Source: Amycolatopsis jiangsuensis (GTDB lineage Bacteria > Actinomycetota > Actinomycetes > Mycobacteriales > Pseudonocardiaceae). From it: 64,000 bases of DNA. The stretch lies in assembly GCF_014204865.1 (NCBI RefSeq), contig NZ_JACHMG010000001.1, forward strand, positions 5,172,501-5,236,500, written 5' to 3'. Shown here one piece after another: positions 44,904 to 55,100 of the stretch. Position 1 is the stretch's first letter. The number at the start of each line of letters is the position of its first letter. The notes beneath the pieces are model-generated. The model was not told the origin of the DNA and ran no database searches. It was given only the letters and a program-made list of their open reading frames with translations. Both the position numbers and the translations under genes were made by a program.

Positions 44904-45102
44904 TCCGCGGCCGGACCGTGTCACGCCGCGGACGATCCGGCCGGCCCGCGGACCCGGCGGAGGCGCGGGTATTCCGGCAGACTCGACGTGACCGCGTGCT
45001 CGGTATGGCGCCGGCGTGGTGGCACGAGGAGGTGGTCGGTCGTGGCGGGACTGTCCGAGCGAGGGCTTCCGCCGGTTCGTGAGATCGCGGGCTGCGTGCG
45101 AT

Positions 45103-45116
45103 ATGGTCTAGACCAT
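45103..45116. promoter_or_regulatory. DasR-type operator (dre) overlapping the ptsI start
   Basis: ATGGTCTAGACCAT is a perfect palindrome containing TGGTCTAGACCA, the core of the DasR-responsive element of streptomycetes. TATGGT at 45102-45107 could be the -10, which would place the transcript start at the ATG. Bound DasR would therefore block both promoter and start. Confidence 0.75.
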
Positions 45117-46794
45117 GTCTGAGAGTGCGGCCACTCCGGCCGAGCCGAGCACGCACCGTTCGCCGCTGACCGGAGTCGCGGTGAGCCCGGGGCGGGCCAG
45201 CGGTCCCGTCGTGCGGGTCGCCGAACCGCTCGGCGAGCCCGCGAGCACGCCGGAGCCTGCCGACCCCGACGCCGAGGCGGCGCGGATCGAGCCCGCCGCC
45301 CGAGCGGTCGCCGCGCGGCTGGAGGCCCAGGCCGAGGCCGCGACCGGCGAGGCGGCGACGATCCTGGTCACCACCGCCGCGATGGCCGCCGACCCGGCGC
45401 TCGCCACTCAGGCCCACCAGCTGGTGACGGCGCGGAACATTCCCGCGGCCCGCGCCGTCTACCAGGCTGCCGAAGGATTCGCCGAAGCACTGGCGGCCGC
45501 CGGCGGGTACATGGCCGAGCGGGTCCGCGACGTGCGCGACGTGCGCGACCGGCTCGTGGCCGAGCTGCTCGGCGTCGCACCGCCCGGCGTGCCCGAGCTG
45601 ACCTCGCCGAGCGTGCTGGTCGCCCGTGACCTGGCCCCCGCCGACACCGCCGGGCTCGACCCGGACAAGGTGCTCGCCCTGGTGACCGAGGAGGGCGGCC
45701 CGACCAGCCACACCGCGATCCTCGCCCGGGCGCTCGGCATTCCCGCCGTGGTCGCTGTCCGCGGGCTGCTGGCCTCCGACGCGAAGGCACTGGCCGTGGA
45801 CGGTGACACCGGAGTGGTCGCCGTCGCCGATCCGTCCGCGCCGGTCGTCGCCGCCGTCGCGGCCGGCCCGGCCGAGTGGAACGGGGCCGGCGCGACCTCC
45901 GACGGACATCCGGTGAAGGTGTACGGCAACGTCGGCTCCCCCGCGGACGCCCAGGCCGCCGCGGACGCGGGCGCCGAGGGCGTCGGCCTGTTCCGCACCG
46001 AGTTCTGCTACCTCGACGCGCCCACCGAGCCGTCCGTCGAAGCGCAGCGGAATGCTTACACCGCGGTACTTTCGCCGTTCCGCGGCAAACCGGTCATCGT
46101 GCGCACCCTGGACGCCGGCGCGGACAAGCCGCTGGCCTTCCTCTCGCCCGAGGCCGAGCCCAACCCCGCGCTCGGCGTGCGTGGCCTGCGCGTGGCCTTC
46201 GACCGTCCGGAGGTGCTCGACCGGCAGCTGGCGGCCATCGCGGGCGCGGCGGCCGAATCCGGTGCGGAGGTTTCGGTGATGGCCCCGATGGTCGCCACCG
46301 TCGAGGAGGCCGCCTGGTTCGCCGGACGCGTTCGCGCGGCCGGGATCGCCAGGGCCGGCGTGATGATCGAGATCCCCGCCGCCGCGCTGTCCGCACGCGA
46401 GATCCTCGAAGCCGTCGACTTCGTCTCCGTCGGCACGAACGACCTGGCTCAGTACACCTTCGCCGCCGACCGGCAGCTCGGTGCGGTGGCGAAGCTGAAC
46501 GACCCGTGGCAGCCAGGGCTGCTGCGGCTGCTGAAGCTGATCGGGGACGCGGCGAGCGCCACCGGCAAGCCGGCCGGGGTGTGCGGTGAGGCTGCCGCCG
46601 ATCCTCGGCTCGCACTGGTGCTGGCCGGGCTCGGGCTCACCAGCCTTTCGATGAACGCACCGGCGATCCGCACTGTCGGGGCCACCCTGGCCACGGTGTC
46701 GCTGGCGCGGGCGCGCGAACTGGCCGCGGCGGCGCTGGCCACCGCGGACCCGGTCGCCGCACGCGAGGCCGTGGCCGGCGCGCTCGCCGGCTGA
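45115..46794 (+). CDS. ptsI: Phosphoenolpyruvate--protein phosphotransferase (PTS enzyme I)
   Basis: A 559-residue PTS enzyme I that transfers phosphate from PEP to HPr. The phosphorylated His is H199 in GGPTSHTAILARALG. The PEP-binding barrel has GLFRTEFCYL, RTLDAGADKPL, FVSVGTNDLAQYTFAADR and the catalytic Cys in AGVCGEAAAD. Length and domain order are normal. The dre palindrome spans its start, fitting control by N-acetylglucosamine-responsive DasR. HPr and EIIA genes are not adjacent. Confidence 0.95.
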   Translation: MSESAATPAEPSTHRSPLTGVAVSPGRASGPVVRVAEPLGEPASTPEPADPDAEAARIEPAARAVAARLEAQAEAATGEAATILVTTAAMAADPALATQAHQLVTARNIPAARAVYQAAEGFAEALAAAGGYMAERVRDVRDVRDRLVAELLGVAPPGVPELTSPSVLVARDLAPADTAGLDPDKVLALVTEEGGPTSHTAILARALGIPAVVAVRGLLASDAKALAVDGDTGVVAVADPSAPVVAAVAAGPAEWNGAGATSDGHPVKVYGNVGSPADAQAAADAGAEGVGLFRTEFCYLDAPTEPSVEAQRNAYTAVLSPFRGKPVIVRTLDAGADKPLAFLSPEAEPNPALGVRGLRVAFDRPEVLDRQLAAIAGAAAESGAEVSVMAPMVATVEEAAWFAGRVRAAGIARAGVMIEIPAAALSAREILEAVDFVSVGTNDLAQYTFAADRQLGAVAKLNDPWQPGLLRLLKLIGDAASATGKPAGVCGEAAADPRLALVLAGLGLTSLSMNAPAIRTVGATLATVSLARARELAAAALATADPVAAREAVAGALAG

Positions 46795-46805
46795 GCCGCA
46801 CGGGA

Positions 46806-46847
46806 GCGCCGGACCCGGCCGGAGAAGGGGAGGACCGGATCCGGCGC
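46806..46847. terminator. Bidirectional terminator between ptsI and the DUF1707 gene
   Basis: 13-bp stem with one mismatch (arms 46806-46818 and 46835-46847), 11 bp from each convergent stop codon. Confidence 0.6.
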
Positions 46848-46858
46848 CGGAACGCCGG

Positions 46859-47515
46859 TCAGCCGAAGATGCCCCGCCGGGGGTGGCGGATGACCAGCGA
46901 GCCTCCGACGATCCGGCCGGTGATGACGTACCGCGGGTTGCCCGGGCCGCCGTTGGTGCCGGTCTTGTCGTCGAGCGAGCCGAGCTTGATCTCGGTGATC
47001 GCGTTGTAGTCCACCGCCGCATCGCGCGGGATGATCAGCTCGACCGAACCCCACTTCGAGTCGAGTTCGATCTGCACCACCGGCGTCGAGACCCGGGCCT
47101 GGGTGAAGTCGAGTTTGGTGCTGCCGTACTTGGTGCGCACCACCACCGCGGGCGGCACGATCCACGGGCCGCTGCGCTGCAGCGAGGAGTACTTGGCGTT
47201 GAGCTCGAGACGCTGCCCCGGCGCGTAGCCGGGCACGCCTGCCGCCTGCTGGGCCGGGGCGGCCTCCGGGTGCAGCAGGCCGGGCAGGTCCGCGAGCACC
47301 GTGTTCAGCTCGCCGCGGGTCCGCGCGGCCAGTGCCTGGTCGGTGCGCTCGGTGAACTCGTCGAGGGTGAGCATGCCCTGGCCGATCGCCTTCTGCAGCA
47401 CGCCGACCACGTGCTCGCGCTCGTCGTCGGACACCCGGATGTCGCGCGTGGTCAGCGTCTTGGCCTCGGTCGCGGACGTCTCGGTGTTCGTCTCTTCCTC
47501 GCTCATGCCGTTCAT
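46859..47515 (-). CDS. DUF1707 / LiaF-like C-terminal domain protein
   Basis: A 218-residue protein. Residues about 24-76 form a DUF1707 (SHOCT-like) domain (IRVSDDEREHVVGVLQKAIG, EFTERTDQALAARTRGEL). Residues about 105-215 resemble the LiaF C-terminal/DUF2154 beta domain (VVVRTKYGSTKLDFTQARV). No membrane segment. LiaF-type proteins modulate envelope-stress histidine kinases, which fits its place directly downstream of the macRS pair, 63 bp after the response regulator gene. Confidence 0.8.
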   Translation of the reverse strand: MNGMSEEETNTETSATEAKTLTTRDIRVSDDEREHVVGVLQKAIGQGMLTLDEFTERTDQALAARTRGELNTVLADLPGLLHPEAAPAQQAAGVPGYAPGQRLELNAKYSSLQRSGPWIVPPAVVVRTKYGSTKLDFTQARVSTPVVQIELDSKWGSVELIIPRDAAVDYNAITEIKLGSLDDKTGTNGGPGNPRYVITGRIVGGSLVIRHPRRGIFG

Positions 47516-47578
47516 GGTAAGAGACGGACCGCGCTGCCGGATCGGGGAAAACCCTGAACGATCCCGTACTTCGCTCGG

Positions 47579-48235
47579 CTACTCCTGGTCGAGGCCGTGC
47601 TCGATCGCGTACCGGGCCAGCTCCACGCGGTTGTGCAGCTGGAGCTTCCGCAGCGTGGACTGCACGTGGTTCTCCACCGTGCGGTGCGAAAGCACCAGCC
47701 GGTCGGCGATCTGCCGTGCGGTGAGCCCCTTCGCGACCAGGCGCAGCACGTCGGTCTCGCGGTCGGTGAGCCGCGGCGGCTCCGGAGCACCGGCGGGGAT
47801 GTCGGCCATCCGCCGGTACTCGCCGAGCACGAGCCCGGCCAGGCCCGCGGTGAAGACCGGATCGCCCTCGGCGGTACGGCGCACCGCGTCCACCAGTTCG
47901 GTGGCCGACGCCGATTTGACCAGATAACCGGAAGCGCCTGCCTTCACCGCTTCCAGTACGTCGCTGTGCTCGCCGCTGGCCGAGAGCACCAGCACCCTGG
48001 TGTCCGGCACCGCGGCGGTGATCTCCCGCGTCGCCTCGACGCCGGAGGTGCCGCCGAGGTTGAGGTCCATCAGCACCACGTCCGGGCGGACCGTCCGCGC
48101 GATGCGCACGGCCGCCGGTGCGTCCGGTGCGGTGGCCCGCACCTCGAACCCGTTCTCCGCGAGGTCGCGGGCCACGCCGTCGCGCCAGATCGGGTGGTCG
48201 TCCACGACCATCACGGTGATCGTCCGCGCCGTCAT
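47579..48235 (-). CDS. macR: NarL/LuxR-type response regulator (MacR-like)
   Basis: A 218-residue response regulator. The receiver domain has VDDHPIWRDG with acidic residues at 12-13, the phosphorylated Asp at 57 (VVLMDLNLGG), and the conserved Lys in SGYLVKSAS. The LuxR-type helix-turn-helix at the C terminus reads TARQIADRLVLSHRTVENHV. The ATG at 48235 overlaps the kinase stop (ATGA). Partner of the adjacent MacS-like kinase. Confidence 0.9.
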   Translation of the reverse strand: MTARTITVMVVDDHPIWRDGVARDLAENGFEVRATAPDAPAAVRIARTVRPDVVLMDLNLGGTSGVEATREITAAVPDTRVLVLSASGEHSDVLEAVKAGASGYLVKSASATELVDAVRRTAEGDPVFTAGLAGLVLGEYRRMADIPAGAPEPPRLTDRETDVLRLVAKGLTARQIADRLVLSHRTVENHVQSTLRKLQLHNRVELARYAIEHGLDQE

Positions 48236-49365
48236 CGGCCACCGCCCTTGCGCACCCGCACCTCCCATTCCGTGCCGCGACCGGGTGCGCTGTCCAGCAG
48301 TGCGGTCCCGCCGAGTTCGGCGACCCTGCCGCGGATCGACTTCACGACGCCGAGCCTGCCCTCGGCCGCGGCGTGCTCCAACCTGCCCCGCTCGATGCCC
48401 GGTCCGTCGTCCCGGATGCTCACCACGACCTCGTCACCGAGGTCCTCCAGCAGGACCCAGGCCCGCGCGCCGGGACCGGCATGCTCCTCCACATTGGACA
48501 GCGCCGCCCTGGTGACCGCCACGAGCTCCGCGGTCAGGTGCGCGGGCAGTTCGACCGTACCGGCCGGCGTGGACACCTCGACCGACGTCGTGGCGAGCAG
48601 GTGCAGTGCCGAGCGCAGGTCGGCCGTGCCGCCGTCCCCCGGCGGGCCCGGCTCGCTGCTCACCAGCGCGCGCAACGCGATTTCCTGTTCACCGGCCAGG
48701 TTCGCCAGCTCCGCCGCCTCGCCGCCGGCTTCGAGGCCCCGCTTGCGCACGCGGGCGAGGACCTGCAGCACGCTGTCGTGGATCGAGCGCGCGAGCCGTT
48801 CCCGCTCCGCGGTCGCCGCTTCGGTGCGCAGCGCGCGAGCGAGTGTTTCGGCGGAACTCCGCGCGAGCGTGGCCGCCATCCCGACCAGCAGACCGCTGGC
48901 GCACAACAGCACCGCGTCGCGGAAGACGTCCAGGTCGAACGTCTCCCTGGCCAGCCCGGTGCCGACCGCGACCACGAGCCCGGCCAGCACCCCGCCCCGC
49001 GCCCCGAAGCGGGTCGCCGCGGCGAGTGGGCCGACCGCCGCCCAGACTGTGGTGATCAGCGGCGCGGACGCGGCGTACTGCGCGTCCGAGAGGATCCACG
49101 GGGAGGTGAGCATCAGCGCGGTGGTGAGTACGACGTCGAGGACCACCAGCCCCCGGCGCCTGCCGCGTTCCCGCGTGTAGGCGAGACTCGACCCGAGGGT
49201 CCACGCGGCCATCGCGCCGAGCACCGACCAGGCAAGCCACGGGCGCTGGAAGTCCGCCCGGTGCGCGATTCCCACGCCGAGGGCGAACACCCAGGTCACC
49301 ACGCGAAGCAGGACCACTCCACGCCACAACGGCGTCGCCGGGTCCCGGATGAGTGGCGTGCTCAC
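48232..49365 (-). CDS. macS: MacS-family sensor histidine kinase
   Basis: A 377-residue kinase. Five to six membrane segments occupy residues 15-165. The HisKA_3 phosphoacceptor is H196 in RLARSIHDSVLQVLARV, followed by GEAAELANLAGEQEIALRAL, typical of MacS kinases. The ATPase domain has LSNVEEHAG and DDGPGIERG. In Streptomyces MacRS influences development and envelope genes. The GTG start overlaps the transporter stop (GTGA), and the stop overlaps macR, so all three are coupled. Confidence 0.85.
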   Translation of the reverse strand: MSTPLIRDPATPLWRGVVLLRVVTWVFALGVGIAHRADFQRPWLAWSVLGAMAAWTLGSSLAYTRERGRRRGLVVLDVVLTTALMLTSPWILSDAQYAASAPLITTVWAAVGPLAAATRFGARGGVLAGLVVAVGTGLARETFDLDVFRDAVLLCASGLLVGMAATLARSSAETLARALRTEAATAERERLARSIHDSVLQVLARVRKRGLEAGGEAAELANLAGEQEIALRALVSSEPGPPGDGGTADLRSALHLLATTSVEVSTPAGTVELPAHLTAELVAVTRAALSNVEEHAGPGARAWVLLEDLGDEVVVSIRDDGPGIERGRLEHAAAEGRLGVVKSIRGRVAELGGTALLDSAPGRGTEWEVRVRKGGGR

Positions 49366-50561
49366 TTCTCCTCTTCGTCGCCTCGCTCGTCCGGCTCGGG
49401 TTCCCTGGCGTGTTCGGCCACCTCCGGGACCCGGCCGTGCAGCGTGTCGATCGTCGCCGGGTCGAGCTCGGGTTCGTGCAGCAGCGAACGGATCCCGGCG
49501 TTCAGCACGGCCAGCAGCGGCACCGCGAGCAGCGCGCCGGCGATCCCGGCCGCGACCAGGCCGATGGCGATCGCGAGCACCACGGCGAGCGGGTGCAGCT
49601 TCACCGCCCGACCGAGCAGCAGCGGCTGCAGGATGTGGCTTTCCAGCTGCATCACGCCGATCACGATGGCCAGCACGATCACCGCGCCGATCAGGCCCTT
49701 GGTAACCAGCGCGATCAGCACCGCGACCCCACCGGCCACCACCGCGCCGATGATCGGGATGAACGCGCCGAGGAACACCAGCGTGGCGAGCGGGACCACG
49801 AGCGGCACGCCGACCGCCCAGAGCCCGATGCCGATGCCCACCGCGTCGACCACCGCCACCGCTGCCGTCGCGCGGATGTAGCTGACCAGCGAGGCGAACC
49901 CGCGCCGTCCGGCCACGTTCACCCGCGCGCGGACCTGGTTGGGGACGCCGCGCACCAGGAACGACCAGATGTGCTCGCCGCCGGCGAGGAAGAAGATCGT
50001 GACGAACAGCGCGAGCACCAACCCGGTCAGGATCTCGCCGACGGTGCTCGCCGTGGTCAGTGCGGTGCTGGTGATCCAGGACTGGTTGTTCTGCAGGAAA
50101 CCGATGGCCTGGTTGATGAAGTCCTGGATCTGTTCCTGGCGCAGGTGCAGATCGTTGATCAGCCAGTCGCGGATCTGGTTCAGGCTGTTGGTCAGCTGCG
50201 CCTGCAGCTGCGGCAGGCCGCTGGAGATCTGGGTGACCACGAACGTGAGCAGCCCGCCGAGCACCACGATCGCGGCGATCAGCATGATCGCTGTCGCCAG
50301 CCCACGCGGCACGTGCCAGCGCACCAGCCTGGACACCGCCGGGGCGAGCAGCGCGGACAACAGCAGCGCGATCGAGACCGGGACGACCACCGAGGACAGG
50401 TAGCCGAGCAGCCACAGGATCGCCCACAACGCGGCGATCACCACGATGAACCGCCACGACAGCGCGGCGGCCACCCGTAGTCCGCGGGGGATCAGACCGG
50501 TGACGTCGGCGGTTTCGGAGAGGAACGGGGGCTCGCGCCGTTCACGCCCAGGCTGGCTCAC
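49362..50561 (-). CDS. AI-2E family transporter (PerM/YdiK-like)
   Basis: A 399-residue membrane protein of the AI-2E family, with two hydrophobic N-terminal segments (FIVVIAALWAILWLLGYL, VPVSIALLLSALLAPAVSRL), a soluble helical part (LQAQLTNSLNQIRDWLINDL), and C-terminal segments including VFLGAFIPIIGAVVAGG, the family signature. The C-terminal 50 residues are acidic. The transported substrate is unknown. First gene of the macRS operon, with start GTG 50561. Confidence 0.88.
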   Translation of the reverse strand: MSQPGRERREPPFLSETADVTGLIPRGLRVAAALSWRFIVVIAALWAILWLLGYLSSVVVPVSIALLLSALLAPAVSRLVRWHVPRGLATAIMLIAAIVVLGGLLTFVVTQISSGLPQLQAQLTNSLNQIRDWLINDLHLRQEQIQDFINQAIGFLQNNQSWITSTALTTASTVGEILTGLVLALFVTIFFLAGGEHIWSFLVRGVPNQVRARVNVAGRRGFASLVSYIRATAAVAVVDAVGIGIGLWAVGVPLVVPLATLVFLGAFIPIIGAVVAGGVAVLIALVTKGLIGAVIVLAIVIGVMQLESHILQPLLLGRAVKLHPLAVVLAIAIGLVAAGIAGALLAVPLLAVLNAGIRSLLHEPELDPATIDTLHGRVPEVAEHAREPEPDERGDEEEK

Positions 50562-50896
50562 CGGTTCACCGTATCGGTCCGGATCCGGCCTGCCGACAGG
50601 AATCGGGCGGATCAGGGGGAACCGGGTGGGCCGCCCGTCGCGGACCGGCGCCGATCGGTGAACCGGTAATTGACTCCGGAGTAACCGGCAACGTCCTCCG
50701 GCGATGACCCACGGTGAGATCCGGCTACACCCTGTGTTGTTCACACGATGGTGGCATCAAGTCGTGTCGAGGATGCGCGGCGGACGGCAAGTTTGGTTCT
50801 CTCGGTTTCACACCGAAGCGCGGAATTGTCGTTGACGTTCCGCCCGCGAAAAAACGAACGCATTTCCCGTCCGAGTCAGTCCGAGGAGAAACACCT
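50562..50896. other. Divergent promoter region between the AI-2E operon and secreted-protein genes
   Basis: 335 bp with no gene. It contains TTGACT at about 50670, a GTGT/ACAC dyad within CCTGTGTTGTTCACACGA near 50741, and TTGACG near 50833, but no convincing -10. GAGGAG at 50883-50888 serves the GTG at 50897. Confidence 0.45.
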
Positions 50897-51964
50897 GTGA
50901 CGAACGTTGCTGCGCACGAGAGCCGAGGCGCCACCCGCGCCCGTCGGTTCGCGTCGCGCGCACTGTTCGTCCTCGGTGGCGCGGTCGCCGCCACGGCCGC
51001 CGCGTGGGTGGTCTCCGGGGCCTCCGCGTCGGCCGCCACCGCCGAGCCGGATTCCGGTGACACGGTGAGCGCGAGCATCACCCCGGTCACCGACGCGACG
51101 GTGGCCGGCCTCGACGACGCGACCCGCGGCGTGTCCCGGTTCACCGGGCAGGTCGCCGGCGCGGCCGCCGGCGCGGCGCAGGAGCTGTCCGCATGCGGGC
51201 AGAGTGCCACCACCTGGTCCGAGCCGGGCACGTCCCGTCCGGACTGCGCGCTGGACATCCACGGGGCGCGGGACGCGGAGCGCACCACGGCCGACCACGA
51301 GGTGTCCGGCCGGGTCAGCGACGCGGTCGCCGATCTCGGCGAGAACGCCGTGCTCCGGCCGGTGCAGCGCGGCCTCGGCTCGCTCGAGCACATCGTGCGC
51401 AAGCCGGCCGACACCAAGCAGGTGATCACCGAGGCGACCACGCCGTCGCCCGCGGCGCAGGAGTTCGGCCGCAAGATCTGGGCACTGCTCGACCCTGGCC
51501 AGACCGGGAACCTCGTCGACCTGCCCGGTCTGCCGGTGGTCCCGGTCCAGCCGGACGATGCCGGATCCGCGGTCACCGGTGCGCCCGGCGAAGCGGAGCA
51601 GAACCTCGGTGCCGCGGCGATGTCCACTTCGGACGCTCTGCAGTCGGTCTTCCCGGCCGGCGGCGCGGTGCGTACCGACGTGCCGTCCGGCAGCTCCGGT
51701 GTGCCCTCGCAGGACGGCCACCACGGCGATCTGCCCGGCGCCCCGTTCTCCCCGGCGCAGCTTCCGGTCGCGCCCCCCTCCATCCCGACCACGCCGGGCG
51801 GCAGCGGCAGCACCGCGCCCGGTGGTCACCTCGACGGCCTGAACCTGGGTGTGCCCACGTGGGTCACCGCCGCCGTCGACAACGCCGTCGCGGGTATGTC
51901 CCGCGGCGCCGTGCGGCACACGCCGTTCACCCCGGGCGAGCAGCCCGGCGTCACTCCTGACTGA
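50897..51964 (+). CDS. Secreted Ala/Pro/Gly-rich protein of unknown function
   Basis: A 355-residue exported protein. A twin-basic N terminus (TRARRFASR) precedes a hydrophobic stretch (ALFVLGGAVAATAAAWVVSG) and an ASASAA cleavage-type site. The mature part is low in hydrophobic residues, with two Cys (SACGQSA, RPDCALD) early on and a Pro/Gly/Ser-rich C-terminal third. No family recognised. The GTG at 50897 has GAGGAG 8 bp upstream; the frame upstream of it lacks signal features. It is followed by another secreted protein in the same direction after 179 bp, so joint expression is likely. Confidence 0.75.
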   Translation: MTNVAAHESRGATRARRFASRALFVLGGAVAATAAAWVVSGASASAATAEPDSGDTVSASITPVTDATVAGLDDATRGVSRFTGQVAGAAAGAAQELSACGQSATTWSEPGTSRPDCALDIHGARDAERTTADHEVSGRVSDAVADLGENAVLRPVQRGLGSLEHIVRKPADTKQVITEATTPSPAAQEFGRKIWALLDPGQTGNLVDLPGLPVVPVQPDDAGSAVTGAPGEAEQNLGAAAMSTSDALQSVFPAGGAVRTDVPSGSSGVPSQDGHHGDLPGAPFSPAQLPVAPPSIPTTPGGSGSTAPGGHLDGLNLGVPTWVTAAVDNAVAGMSRGAVRHTPFTPGEQPGVTPD

Positions 51965-52143
51965 CCCACTTCACCCGCGGGGTCGTTGACGCGCGCCTCG
52001 AGCATTCGTGCTCGGTCCGGTGCGGCCAACGGCCGGCCCCGCGGGTTTTTCGCGCGACGCGCCTTTTCCGCGCTCGCATCCCCAGTGCGCCCCGCGCACT
52101 CCACAAGCCCGCAAGGGAACCCCGAATAAAGGAGAAAAACCCC

Positions 52144-55100
52144 ATGCAGACCTGGGCAAAGCGCGGACTCCAGACCGCGTTGGTCACGGGTGGGTTGCTG
52201 ATGCTGGGTACCGGCATCGCCTCGGCAGACGAGAACGTCAACCCGGACACCCCGGCCTCCCCGCTCGACCTGAACGTCACCGTTCCGATCGACACCAGCA
52301 ACAACGCCATCGGCACCCCGCTCGGACAGGTGGACGTGCCCGCCTACAAGGGCGAAATCAGCACCAAGCCGGTCACCTCCGCGGCCAAGAAGGCGCTGTC
52401 CTCGGCGAAGGCTCCCGCCGGTGCGGCGAGCTCGCTGACCGGCAAGCTGCCGAAGACCGAAGCGCCGCGTGACATCACCCCGACCGACGACGCCCTCAAG
52501 GGCAACAAGGTCTCCGGCGACCTGGTGGTCCCGGTGCAGATCGTGGACAACGCGGTGGGCGTGCTGGGCGACGCACACGTCGAGGGCACCTCGCACGAGC
52601 AGAACTACAACCACAACCAGGACGTCGCCACCGACGGCAAGGACTCCGGCCTCGCCGGCAACGTCGTGGCCCTCGACTGGGCGCTGCCCGTGCAGATCGC
52701 CGGCAACGGCGTCGGCCTTGCCGGCGGCAGCGGTGCGGTGCACGGCGGCTCGGCCAGCCAGGACGTCAGCGAGACCGGCAACATCGACACCACCGGCAAG
52801 GGCTCCGGCCTTTCCGGCAACGTCGTGGCAGGCCAGTTCGCCACCCCGGTCCAGGTGACCGGCAACGCCGCGTCCTGGATCCTCGGCAACGCCTACAGCG
52901 AGTACTCCGCGGACACCTCCGCCACCTCCGGTGGCTCGGCGCTGACCGACGGCAAGGGCTCCTCGGCGAGCGGCAACATGGTCGGCGCGCCGATCGCGCT
53001 GCCGGTCAAGTTCAACGGCAACGCCGGTGGTGTGTGGGGCTCGGACGCGGACGCGAACTCCAGCTCCGTGGCCGACGCCAAGGCGGGCGACAAGCGCACG
53101 GGCAGCCTCGCCGACACCCCGACCTACCTCGAGACCGACGGCGACGGCTCGTTCCTCGGCGGCAACGCGGTCGCCCCGCAGCTGAGCCCGGTCGCCAACG
53201 TGGCCTCGGTGGCCGGTTCGTGGATCGGCAACGCCACCACGGGCAAGGCGCTCGACCGCGCGTCCTCCAGCCACTCCAGCACGGTCGACTCCGGTGGTTT
53301 CATCAAGACCACCGGTGAGGACGCCGCCGGTGCGGGCAACGTGGTCGACCCGGCCGTGGCGCTGCCCGTCGAGGCCTGCGGCGTCGGCGCGACCTACATC
53401 GGCAACGCGCACGCCGCGTGCGACAACACCACCGATGTCAACGCCGGCAACGGCAGCTACACCCGGGGCAACGACACGTTCCTCGGCGGCAACATCGTCA
53501 ACAGCCAGATCGCCGGCGCCCCCGAGGTGCACGGCATCGGCGCCAGCCACATCGGCAACGCGTCCGGCACCTCGGTCGAGGACAAGGTCGTCACCGCCGG
53601 TGGCTACGACGGCAGCCAGGGCAACGACTCGTCCGGCTCGGGCAACATCGTGCAGGTGCCGGTGGGCGTTCCGGCCGAGGTCTTCGGCGTGGGCGGCTCG
53701 TTCATCGGGCAGGGCTCGGGCGACGCCACCGAGACCAAGGTCGTGCAGGGCGGTGGCGGCGGGAACACCGCCGACGACAACGGCTTCCTGAGCTCGAACC
53801 TCGGCACTGTCCCGGTGTCGGCCCCGGTGCAGCTGTTCGGCATCGGCGGCGCGTTCGTCGGCCAGGGCCACGGCACGGCCAGCAACGACACCACCTCGGG
53901 TGCCGGTTCGGACGTGCACGCGACCGGCCCGAGCGGCGCGGGCGCGGGCAACCTCATCGAGGCTCCGGTGTCGCTGCCCGTGCAGGGCCACGGCGTCGGC
54001 GGCGCGCTCGCCGGCATCGGCACCGGTTCGGCCGACAACCTGACCGACTCCACCGCCGGTGGCGACGCCAGCACCGACGGCACCGCGGGTGCTCTCGCCG
54101 GCAACATCGTGAAGGCGCCGGTCGCCGGTGCGGCCACGATCTTCGCCGACGGCGTCGCGGGTGGCGCGCTGGGCCACGGCGTCGGCACCAACGACGTCAC
54201 CTCGACTGCCGGTGGCGACGCGGAAACCGCGGGTGACGCGGGCGCGATCGCGGGCAACATCATCGGTGCGGACCCGCTCGCGGTCGCGCAGGTCTTCGGC
54301 GACGCGGTGTCCGCGGCGGGCGTTTCGTCCGGCGACGGCATGAACAGCACCGTCGTGACCAACGCGGGCGACGACACCACCTCGGGTGTGGAGGGCGCGC
54401 TCTCCGGCGACATCCTGGACATCCCGGCCACCGCGGTGGCGCAGGTGTTCGGCGACGCGGTCGCCGTGGGCGGCGTCGCGCACGCCGTGGCCGACAACCA
54501 GCTGACCGCGACCAACGGTGGCACCCCCACCACCGACGGTCCCGGTGACGCGCTGTCCGGCTACAACTTCTACCACGACCTCGGCGCTGTGGTGCAGATC
54601 TTCGACGTGCCGCTGGAGCTGGTCGGACAGGCCACTGCCGACGCGACGGACGCCACGCAGATCGTCGAAGAGCCGCAGATCAACGTGCCGGTCGGGGGCG
54701 AGATGGCGGCCGACGAGCTGCCCGCGCTGCCGAGCCTGTCCGCGCTGCCCAAGGGTGCGGGCCTGCCGGGCCTGCCCACCGGTGCGCTGCCCGCCCCGTC
54801 GCTGCCCGGCGTGCCGGCGCTGCCCGGTGGCGAGCGTGCGGACCTGCCGCAGGTCAGCGGACTGTCCGCGCTCGGTCAGCTCAACCAGCTGAACGGTGCG
54901 TCGGCGCTGCCGTCGGTTTCCGGGCTGAAGGACGGCGTGACGCTGCCCTCGGCTCCGGCGCTGCCGAACCTGCCGGGTGTGCCGGCCCTGCCGATCGCCG
55001 GTGAGCGTGCCGACGCTCCGGTGCCGACGCTTCCGCTGAAGGCTCAGCTGCCGACGCTGGAGCAGCTGCCGGCCGTGACCGCGCTGCCGACGCTGCCCAC

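Noticed and set aside
51826..54576. 916-codon minus-strand open frame opposite the chaplin-like gene
   Set aside because: A Val/Ala/Arg/Gly-rich shadow created by the codon bias and repeats of the real plus-strand gene.
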